This document shows positions 14,225-19,555 of a DNA stretch of 19,555 nt, piece after piece. The notes beneath the pieces are model-generated. The model was not told the origin of the DNA. It worked only from the letters and a program-made list of their open reading frames with translations, and did not search any database. Source of the stretch: CAZEIW01 sp964512305 (GTDB taxonomy: Bacteria; Pseudomonadota; Gammaproteobacteria; Burkholderiales; Burkholderiaceae_F); NCBI GenBank assembly GCA_964512305.1, contig CAZEIW010000145.1:1-19555 (forward strand), read 5' to 3'. The position numbers were made by a program, and so were the translations under genes. Within the stretch, counting starts at the first letter, position 1. Each line of letters opens with the position of its first letter.

Positions 14225-15787
14225 ATGAAGATCAACCTTCCGGTGACGCAGCGCGAGTTCGACTGGTCCGGCGATCGCGTGATCGTGTCGACGACCGACC
14301 TGAAGAGCCGCATCACCTACGTGAACGACACGTTCACGGAGATAAGCGGCTTCTCGCGCGAGGAGTTGCTCGGTCAGGACCACAATATGGTGCGGCACCC
14401 GGACGTGCCGCCGGAGGCCTTCCGCGACCTGTATCGGACCATCGGGCGCGGCCGGCCATGGACGGGCATCGTGAAGAACCGGCGCAAGAGCGGGGACCAC
14501 TACTGGGTCGTCGCCAACGTCACCCCGATCCTGCGCCAGGGCAAGCCGGTGGGCTATCTGTCGGTGCGCGCCAAGCCCACGCGCGCCCAGATCGCGGCCG
14601 CCGAAGGCCTGTACGCGCTGCTCAACGCCGAGGCACGTGCCGGAAAGCGCAAGACGGCGCTCGAAGCGGGGTTCGTGGTTCGGCACACGCTTGCCGGCCG
14701 GCTGCGGCAGTGGCTGCAGCTGGGGACGGTCGGGCAGATCGTGCTTGCCTTCTCGGCTTTGCTCGGCGCCGTGCTGGCCGCCGGCCTTGCGACCGGCGCC
14801 GGCGTCACCGACGCGCTGATACCGGCCGCGGCGGGCCTCATTGTCGCCGTTCCGGCCGTGTTCTGGCTGAGGCACCGCGTGACGCAGCCGCTGCGGGAAC
14901 TCGCTCACAGCGCCAATCGGATGGCGGCGGCCGACCTGACCGTGCGCGTGCAGTCGGACGACCGCGGCGAGATCGGCCAGCTGGCGCGCGCCCTGAACCA
15001 GCTCAGCGTCAACCTGAGCGCGCTTGCCGGGGACGTTTCCGACGGCGTGACGGGTGTCGACCGCACCGCGCACGAAGTGGCGCGCGGCGGGGTCGATCTG
15101 TCGGCGCGCACCGAGACCCAGGCCTCGAGCCTGCAGCAGGCGGCCGCCGCGATCGAGCAGCTCTCGGGCGCCGTCAAGAACAACACCGACACCGCGCGGC
15201 GCGTCAACGAAGTGGCGTCCCAGGCGCGCGAGATCGCGCGCGCGGGCGGCACGGCGGTCGAGCGCGTGGTCGAGACCATGCACGCGATCAACGGCGCTTC
15301 GGGCCGGATGTCGGAGATCATCCAGGTCATCGAAGGCATCGCGTTCCAGACCAACATCCTGGCGCTGAACGCGGCGGTCGAAGCGGCCCGCGCCGGCGAG
15401 CAGGGGCGCGGTTTCGCCGTGGTCGCCGCCGAAGTCCGGACGCTGGCGCACCGCTCGTCGCAGGCGGCCAAGGAAATCAAGAACCTGATCGAGAACTCGG
15501 CCGGCATCGTCGCCGGCGGAGAAGGCGTCGTGGCCGAAGCCGGGCGGACGATCGGGCAGGTGGTGGAAAACGTGCGCAGGGTGGCCGAGATGATCGACGA
15601 GATCACGCACGCTTCGGTCGAGCAGGCCCAGGGCCTCGCGCAGATCAACAGCGCCGTGATGCAGCTCGACGGCGTCACGCAGCAGAACGCTTCGCTTGCG
15701 GAGGACTCCGCGGTCGCGGCCAAGGCCCTGATGGGCGAGGCCGACGGCCTGCGCAGCGCGGTCGCGATGTTCCGGCTCGCCGACTGA
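14225..15787 (+). CDS. aer: Aer-like PAS-HAMP methyl-accepting chemotaxis protein
   Basis: A 520-aa receptor. Residues 15-115 are a PAS domain with Aer-type motifs: VNDTFTEISGFSREELLGQDHN, MVRHPDVPPEAF, WTGIVKNRRKSGDHYW and PILRQGKPVGYLSVR. E. coli Aer uses this domain to bind FAD and sense cellular redox state. Two hydrophobic stretches (about 169-190 and 196-215) form a membrane hairpin without a periplasmic domain, followed by a HAMP domain (about 217-268) and the MCP signalling domain, with the hairpin tip EGIAFQTNILALNAAVEAAR at 370-389. The last residues lack a CheR/CheB tether pentapeptide, as in Aer. AGGA seven bases before ATG supports the start. It should signal through CheW/CheA for aerotaxis; no che genes are in the window. 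Confidence 0.9.
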   Translation: MKINLPVTQREFDWSGDRVIVSTTDLKSRITYVNDTFTEISGFSREELLGQDHNMVRHPDVPPEAFRDLYRTIGRGRPWTGIVKNRRKSGDHYWVVANVTPILRQGKPVGYLSVRAKPTRAQIAAAEGLYALLNAEARAGKRKTALEAGFVVRHTLAGRLRQWLQLGTVGQIVLAFSALLGAVLAAGLATGAGVTDALIPAAAGLIVAVPAVFWLRHRVTQPLRELAHSANRMAAADLTVRVQSDDRGEIGQLARALNQLSVNLSALAGDVSDGVTGVDRTAHEVARGGVDLSARTETQASSLQQAAAAIEQLSGAVKNNTDTARRVNEVASQAREIARAGGTAVERVVETMHAINGASGRMSEIIQVIEGIAFQTNILALNAAVEAARAGEQGRGFAVVAAEVRTLAHRSSQAAKEIKNLIENSAGIVAGGEGVVAEAGRTIGQVVENVRRVAEMIDEITHASVEQAQGLAQINSAVMQLDGVTQQNASLAEDSAVAAKALMGEADGLRSAVAMFRLAD

Positions 15788-15821
15788 GACGCGCCGCGGC
15801 CGCGGCCGACCGCCCGGCTGC

Positions 15822-15827
15822 TATATT
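15822..15827 (+). promoter_or_regulatory. Possible -10 element before the secreted protein gene
   Basis: TATATT stands out in an otherwise GC-only gap of 65 bp between the receptor and the next gene. The expected -35 position holds only G and C with no match, so an activator or read-through from the receptor gene would be needed. Confidence 0.35.
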
Positions 15828-15852
15828 GGGAACCCGCGTTCGAGACGGTGGC

Positions 15853-16212
15853 ATGCGACGGAGGATGGGAACCTTGAACTGGCGGCGCTGCGGTCTATTC
15901 GTCCTGGCTCTCGGCGCGGGCGGCGCCGCGTTCGCCCAGCAGGGCTCGGTCACGATCACGTCGCCCGCCGACGGCGCCCAGCTCGATGCCAAGGCATCCA
16001 ACAAGGTCGACTACGAAGTCGTGCCCGGCGGCAAGGGCGATCACATCCACTTCTACGTCGACGGCGAGGAAACCGGCATCATCCGCAGCCTGAAGGGCAG
16101 CTACACGGTCAAGCATCTGACCGCGGGCGACCACGCGCTCTGCATCAAGGTCGTCGACCACGGCCACATGCCGACCGGCGTCGAGAAGTGCATCCACGTC
16201 AAGGTGAGGTAG
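15853..16212 (+). CDS. Secreted protein of unknown function
   Basis: A 119-aa protein with a signal peptide (RRCGLFVLALGAGGAAFA, likely cut before QQ at 29). The mature part begins VTITSPADGAQL, as in Ig-like or cadherin-like beta domains, and continues with GDHIHFYVDGEETGI, HLTAGDHALCIKV and DHGHMPTGVEKCIHVKV. Five His residues cluster at HIH, DHG and HM, and two Cys (97 and 113) could form a disulfide in the periplasm; the His pattern suggests, but does not prove, metal binding. ATG at 15853 is preceded by GGTGG; an in-frame ATG at 15865 is also possible. The next gene starts seven bases after the stop, so the two are probably co-transcribed. Confidence 0.75.
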   Translation: MRRRMGTLNWRRCGLFVLALGAGGAAFAQQGSVTITSPADGAQLDAKASNKVDYEVVPGGKGDHIHFYVDGEETGIIRSLKGSYTVKHLTAGDHALCIKVVDHGHMPTGVEKCIHVKVR

Positions 16213-16219
16213 CGTCGGT

Positions 16220-16642
16220 GTGATCGTCGACGCGCAGGACTTCGCCTACGCGCTGACCCAGGTCGTTCACAACCTCGGCGCCGTCGCCGCGGCCGGCAGC
16301 GCTGTGTTCGCGCGCTGGCCCGAGCGCGGCCGCGAGCGCCCGACGCTGCGCCGCCTGGCCTGGTGCGCGCTGGGCGGCTGGGCGGCGCAGGCCGCGAGCG
16401 GCGCCGCGTTCGGCACGATCAGCTATGCCAGCTACGGCCGGCTGCCGGACATCCACGGCATCGCGATCGCGGCGCTGCTGCTCAAGATGGCCTGCGCGGC
16501 CTGCGGTTTCGTGCTGTCGGCGATCTACCTTGCGCGCGAATCGCGGTGGGACGAGTCCCGCATCCGGAGCGCCTGGACCGGCCTGATCGCGCTCGCGGCA
16601 ACCGCGCTCGCCGCGGCGGCGTTCCTGCGCTGGTTTTCCTGA
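16220..16642 (+). CDS. Small integral membrane protein of unknown function
   Basis: A 140-aa protein with about four hydrophobic segments (near 18-30, 46-66, 80-104 and 119-137). It starts at GTG (first residues MIVDAQDFAYALTQVVHNLG), with GAGG about ten bases upstream. Charged loops such as ARWPERGRERPTLRRL and ARESRWDESRIR lie between segments. I do not recognise the family; the size and layout resemble small four-helix membrane proteins. It follows the secreted His-containing protein by seven bases, which points to a shared job in the envelope, and it is followed by three repeats. Confidence 0.7.
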   Translation: MIVDAQDFAYALTQVVHNLGAVAAAGSAVFARWPERGRERPTLRRLAWCALGGWAAQAASGAAFGTISYASYGRLPDIHGIAIAALLLKMACAACGFVLSAIYLARESRWDESRIRSAWTGLIALAATALAAAAFLRWFS

Positions 16643-16661
16643 TTTTCCGGCGTGCCAGCGC

Positions 16662-16690
16662 GCCGACCCCGGGTCAAGTCCGGGGATGAC
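16662..16690 (+). repeat. Palindromic repeat R5 (short, diverged copy)
   Basis: Starts GCCGAC and ends GGGGATGAC like the others, but lacks the GTGGAT part. Arms CCCCGG and CCGGGG enclose GTCAAGT. It lies 20 bp after the membrane protein gene. Confidence 0.7.
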
Positions 16691-16719
16691 GCCTGCTACG
16701 GAGGGCGCTGATCAGCATC

Positions 16720-16756
16720 GTCATGGCCGGGCTTGTCCCGGCCATCCACGTCGACG
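16720..16756 (-). repeat. Palindromic repeat R6 (GGCC variant)
   Basis: Inverted copy with arms GGCCGGG and CCCGGCC, the same stem variant as R4, in the usual flanks (CATCCACGTCG on the plus strand). Forms a pair with R7, 23 bp away. Confidence 0.8.
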
Positions 16757-16779
16757 TGAGGCGAAGCGCCGCGTTATGC

Positions 16780-16816
16780 ACCGACGTGGATCCCCGGGAC
16801 AAGCCCCGGGGATGAC
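16780..16816 (+). repeat. Palindromic repeat R7
   Basis: Copy with arms CCCCGGG and CCCCGGGG around ACAAG (one extra C compared with R1) and flanks CCGACGTGGAT and ATGACGCC. It ends 26 bp upstream of the FNR box of ubiT and may insulate that promoter from upstream transcription. Confidence 0.82.
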
Positions 16817-16842
16817 GCCTGCTGTACCCAAGCCACTGGCCG

Positions 16843-16856
16843 TTGATTTGAATCAA
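16843..16856 (+). promoter_or_regulatory. FNR-type binding site upstream of ubiTUV
   Basis: TTGATTTGAATCAA is a perfect match to the FNR/ANR consensus TTGAT-N4-ATCAA. Its centre (16849.5) is 45.5 nt before the ubiT ATG. If it works as a class II activator site (centre at -41.5), transcription starts near 16891 and the -10 box would be TCCAAT (16879-16884, four of six). No other copy of this full motif was noticed in the window. Confidence 0.85.
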
Positions 16857-16894
16857 GGCCCGCCTCGATCCTCCGGCGTCCAATCTGCCGGGCG

Positions 16895-17452
16895 ATGAAC
16901 ACGACTTCGGAATCGTTTCCGGCGCTTTCTCCGGCGATCGCGTTCGGCCTGCGCGGCCTGCCGCTGGCGCCGCTGGAGATGGCCGCCAACCTCGTTGCGC
17001 GCTCGCTCGCCCGCCGTCACCCGTCGCTCTTCGTGCGGCTGGGAGAGCACGCCGGGCGGCGCTTCCTGATCGAGCCCACCGATCTGCCGCTGGTCGCGTT
17101 GATGGTGCCCGACACCGCGCACGCGCTCCTGCGCCTGGCGCGCTCGCGCGCGGGCCTGCGCTTCGATGCCCGGATCACGGGCCGGCTTTCGGCGCTGCTC
17201 GGCCTGCTCAACGGCGACTTCGACGGCGACGCGCTGTTCTTCTCGCGCGACATCGCGGTCGAGGGCGACATTTCGGCGGTGCTCGCCTTGCGCAATGCGC
17301 TCGACGACGCCCGCATCGATGTGCTGGCCGAGATCGCCGCCGTGTTCGGTCCGTTTTCGACCCCGGCCGAGCGGCTGGCGCGGCGTGCGGCGCCGCTGTT
17401 CGAGCGCGCGACCGGCATCGCCCTCGTCCGGCCCGCGGGGGCGCCGCGATGA
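16895..17452 (+). CDS. ubiT: UbiT, SCP2-domain accessory factor of O2-independent ubiquinone synthesis
   Basis: A 185-aa protein. The central part (about 35-135) fits an SCP2 sterol-carrier domain: NLVARSLARRHPSLFVRLGEHAGRRFLIEPTDLPL, then DARITGRLSALLGLLNGDFDGDALFFSRDIAVEGDISAVLALRNALDD, a highly typical UbiT stretch. In E. coli, UbiT binds prenyl-phenol intermediates and is needed for ubiquinone synthesis without oxygen. The gene overlaps ubiU by four bases (ATGA), and ubiU overlaps ubiV the same way, so the three are one operon. No good ribosome site precedes ATG; with the predicted FNR-driven start site, the message would have only about four leader bases. Confidence 0.9.
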   Translation: MNTTSESFPALSPAIAFGLRGLPLAPLEMAANLVARSLARRHPSLFVRLGEHAGRRFLIEPTDLPLVALMVPDTAHALLRLARSRAGLRFDARITGRLSALLGLLNGDFDGDALFFSRDIAVEGDISAVLALRNALDDARIDVLAEIAAVFGPFSTPAERLARRAAPLFERATGIALVRPAGAPR

Positions 17453-18444
17453 CCCGTCGCCGCGCGCTCGAGCTCGTCTGTCCGGCAGGCACGCCCGCCG
17501 CGTTCGCGACCGCCGTCGACGCCGGCGCGCACGCCGTGTACTGCGGCTTCAACGACGAAACCAACGCCCGCAACTTTCCGGGCCTGAACTTCAGCCGTCC
17601 CGAGCTGGGGGCCGCGATCGACCTCGCGCACCGCCACGGCGTGAAGGTGCTGGTCGCGATCAACACGTTTCCGCGAGCCGGCGAGCCGCGGGCCTGGCAC
17701 GCCGCGATCGACGATGCGGCCGCGATGGGCGCCGACGCCGCAATCGTCGCCGACATCGGCCTGCTCGACTACGCCGCGACCCGCCATCCGAAGCTGCGCC
17801 TGCACCTGTCCGTGCAGGCGGCGGCCGCGAACGCCGACTCGATCGGCTTCTACACGGAGCGCTTCAACGTCAGGCGCGTCGTGCTGCCGCGCGTGCTGAC
17901 GGTGGCCGAGATCGCCGCGATCCAGCGCGAGATCCGCTGCGAGACCGAGGTGTTCGTGTTCGGGGGGCTTTGCGTGATGGCGGAAGGCCGCTGCTCGCTT
18001 TCGTCTTACGCCACGGGACGTTCGCCCAACATGAACGGCGTGTGCTCGCCCGCCTCGCACGTGGAATATCGCGAGCAGGGCGACGAGCTCGTCTCGCGGC
18101 TGGGCGGCTTCACGATCAACCGCGCCGGGCGCGGCGAGCCGCTCGCCTATCCGACGCTGTGCAAGGGCCGTTTCGTCGCCGGCGGCGCTGCGAGCTACCT
18201 GTTCGAGGATCCGGCGAGCCTGGACGCGAGCACGCAGATCGCGGCGCTGGCCGAGGCCGGCGTCACCGCGCTGAAGATCGAGGGGCGCCAGCGCAGCCGC
18301 AGCTACACCGAGGCGGTCGTGCGCGCGTTCCGCGAAGCGGTCGACCGGCATGCGCGCGGCGAGGCGATCCCCGCCGGGCTGCTGACGGCATTGACCGAAG
18401 GGCAGAGCACCACCACCGGCGCATACCGGAAGGCGTGGCGATGA
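17449..18444 (+). CDS. ubiU: UbiU, [4Fe-4S] protein of O2-independent ubiquinone hydroxylation
   Basis: A 331-aa member of the U32 peptidase-like family. Cysteines at 175, 182, 199 and 238 (GGLCVMAEGRC, GVCSPA, PTLCKGR) have exactly the spacing (7, 17, 39) of the four cluster ligands of E. coli UbiU (169, 176, 193, 232). The N-terminus ELVCPAGTPAAFATAVDAGAHAVYCGF and the later LHLSVQAAAANADSIGFY are typical of the family. UbiU and UbiV form a heterodimer that hydroxylates the ubiquinone ring under anoxia, with prephenate reported as the oxygen donor in later work. The start is set by the ATGA overlap with ubiT. Confidence 0.95.
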   Translation: MTRRRALELVCPAGTPAAFATAVDAGAHAVYCGFNDETNARNFPGLNFSRPELGAAIDLAHRHGVKVLVAINTFPRAGEPRAWHAAIDDAAAMGADAAIVADIGLLDYAATRHPKLRLHLSVQAAAANADSIGFYTERFNVRRVVLPRVLTVAEIAAIQREIRCETEVFVFGGLCVMAEGRCSLSSYATGRSPNMNGVCSPASHVEYREQGDELVSRLGGFTINRAGRGEPLAYPTLCKGRFVAGGAASYLFEDPASLDASTQIAALAEAGVTALKIEGRQRSRSYTEAVVRAFREAVDRHARGEAIPAGLLTALTEGQSTTTGAYRKAWR

Positions 18445-19388
18445 CGGCTGCCGCGGCCCCGCCGCTTCGGAACCGCGCGCCGGGCCTGACGCTCGGCCCC
18501 ATCCTCTTCAACTGGCCGGCGGCGCGCTGGCGCGACTTCTACGCCCGCATCGCCGACGAGGCGCCGTTCGACCGCGTCGCCGTGGGCGAGGTCGTCTGCT
18601 CGAAGCGAATGCCCTTCCTGGTCGACGAGTTCGCGCCCGCGGTCGAGCGCCTGCAGCGCGCCGGCAAGACCGTGTGGCTGTCGAGCCTGGCGCTGCCGAC
18701 GCTGGCGCGGGAGCGCGCGCTCTTGCAGGAACTGATGGCGATCCCGGGCGTGCTGATCGAGGCCAACGACGTCTCGGTCCTGGCGAGGCTGGCGGGCCGG
18801 CCGCACGCGATCGGGCCGCTCGTCAACGTGTACAACGAGGGCACGCTGGCGTGCCTGGCGCGGCTCGGTGCCGTCCACGTGTGCCTGCCGCCCGAGCTGC
18901 CACGCACGGCCGCCGCGCGGCTGGCGGTTGCGGGCGGTCCGGAGGTCGCGGTCGAAGTGTGGGCCTTCGGGCGCGCGCCGCTGGCGATCTCCGCGCGCTG
19001 CTACCACGCGCGCCTGCTCGGCCTTTCCAAGGACACCTGCCAGATGGTGTGCGGCCGCGATGCCGACGGCCTGGCGGTCGACACGCTCGACGGGCAGAAG
19101 TTCGTCGCGATCAACGGCGTGCAGACGCTCAGCCACGCGTGCGTGAACCTCGCTGCGGAAGTCGGGCCGCTCGCGGGCGACGGCGTGGCGTCGTTCCGGC
19201 TGTCGCCGCACGACATCGACATGGTCGCGGTGGCGGCGCTGTTTCGCGACGTGCTCGATCGCCGGATCGAAGGGCGGCAGGCTGCGGCTCACCTCGAGCG
19301 CCTGGCGCCTTTCGCCGCGGCGTGCAACGGCTTCCTGTACGGCGAGCCGGGGTGCAAGCGCGTCGGCGAGGCCGTGCGGGCGAACTGA
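18441..19388 (+). CDS. ubiV: UbiV, [4Fe-4S] partner of UbiU
   Basis: A 315-aa U32-family protein. Cysteines 53 (VGEVVCSKR), 187, 200 and 204 (ARCYHARLLGLSKDTCQMVC) match the ligand pattern of E. coli UbiV (39, 180, 193, 197), with the last three spacings (13 and 4) identical. LTLGPILFNWPAARWRDFYARIADEAPFDRVAVGE and the late AACNGFLYGEPG are typical of UbiV. The start is the ATGA overlap with ubiU. The N-terminal ten residues (MTAAAAPPLR) extend beyond the usual start of the family and may be poorly conserved. It ends 15 bp before the terminal repeats. Confidence 0.95.
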   Translation: MTAAAAPPLRNRAPGLTLGPILFNWPAARWRDFYARIADEAPFDRVAVGEVVCSKRMPFLVDEFAPAVERLQRAGKTVWLSSLALPTLARERALLQELMAIPGVLIEANDVSVLARLAGRPHAIGPLVNVYNEGTLACLARLGAVHVCLPPELPRTAAARLAVAGGPEVAVEVWAFGRAPLAISARCYHARLLGLSKDTCQMVCGRDADGLAVDTLDGQKFVAINGVQTLSHACVNLAAEVGPLAGDGVASFRLSPHDIDMVAVAALFRDVLDRRIEGRQAAAHLERLAPFAAACNGFLYGEPGCKRVGEAVRAN

Positions 19389-19403
19389 CCACTCACGCTC
19401 ACC

Positions 19404-19442
19404 CTCACCCCCAGCCCCTCTCCCGCAAGCGGGAGAGGGGAG
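19404..19442. terminator. Palindromic intergenic repeat, likely terminator (right copy)
   Basis: It matches 208-246 with one mismatch, including the arms CCCCTCTCCCGC and GCGGGAGAGGGG (19415-19440), and begins 15 bp after the ubiV stop. As on the left side, it sits just beyond the 3' end of a gene. Confidence 0.6.
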
Positions 19443-19452
19443 CTTCAACGAC

Positions 19453-19477
19453 CTCCCCTCGCCCGCTTGCGGGAGAG
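19453..19477 (-). repeat. Partial inverted copy of the palindromic repeat
   Basis: CTCCCCTC-G-CCCGC on this strand, followed by TTGCGGGAGAG, is a shortened inverted copy of the unit ending ten bases before it. The two could fold on each other into a larger cruciform or RNA hairpin. Confidence 0.6.
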
Positions 19478-19507
19478 CCTGCTGCCGCTTCGGCGGCGGC
19501 ACACGGA

Positions 19508-19555
19508 CCATGAACCGCGTGCCAGCAAGAATGACGCCCGTGAATGCCGCGGGGG
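19508..19555. repeat. Right copy of the 48-bp terminal repeat
   Basis: Matches 1-48 at 46 of 48 positions in the same orientation and reaches the end of the window. See the left copy for interpretation. Confidence 0.7.

Overview
The window is high-GC proteobacterial DNA, most likely from a betaproteobacterium (Burkholderiales or a close relative). The lineage call rests on gene content: a small Trp-rich protein of the TIGR04438 type, an argD of the betaproteobacterial form, the SDR / CDP-6-deoxy-glucoseen-reductase-like pair, an intact ubiTUV operon and a livKHMGF cluster. Coding density is high. The non-coding DNA is mostly repeats, hairpins and short promoters. No transposase, integrase, phage gene, tRNA, rRNA or CRISPR array was seen.

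Layout. 1-272: non-coding, with a 48-bp repeat that recurs at the far right end and a palindromic terminator-like element. 273-1729 (minus): secreted DsrE-like protein and an SDR-type NAD-binding protein. 1753-2829 (plus): a [2Fe-2S]/FAD/NAD oxidoreductase, divergent from the SDR gene across only 23 bp. 2832-4216 (plus): promoter, Arg-rich leader peptide, terminator and argD, which look like an arginine attenuation system. 4395-5024: PaiB-like FMN-binding protein. 5181-7753: lipoprotein lipase/esterase followed by an OmpW-family porin. 7934-12996 (minus): branched-chain amino acid ABC transporter, livK-(terminator)-livH-livM-livG-livF in transcription order. 13197-13511 (minus): small periplasmic cytochrome c. 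13772-14020: Trp-rich small membrane protein. 14225-15787: Aer-like PAS/HAMP/MCP energy-taxis receptor. 15853-16642: a secreted protein and a small membrane protein, both of unknown function. 16895-19388: ubiT-ubiU-ubiV, the O2-independent ubiquinone hydroxylation genes, overlapping and placed under a perfect FNR box.

Two regulatory regions stand out. Upstream of argD there is a 20-codon leader ORF with four consecutive Arg codons, a strong intrinsic terminator, and complementary segments that allow the mutually exclusive pairings 1:2, 2:3 and 3:4 of classical amino-acid attenuation. Upstream of ubiT there is TTGAT-N4-ATCAA centred 45.5 nt before the start codon, which fits a class II FNR-activated and nearly leaderless operon. 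Together with the Aer-like receptor and cytochrome c, this suggests an organism that moves between oxic and anoxic respiration.

Two families of intergenic palindromic repeats are present. One (seven copies, mostly in opposed pairs) shows compensatory changes on both stem arms, so the hairpin itself seems to be conserved. All functional names come from reading protein motifs by eye; no database search was run.
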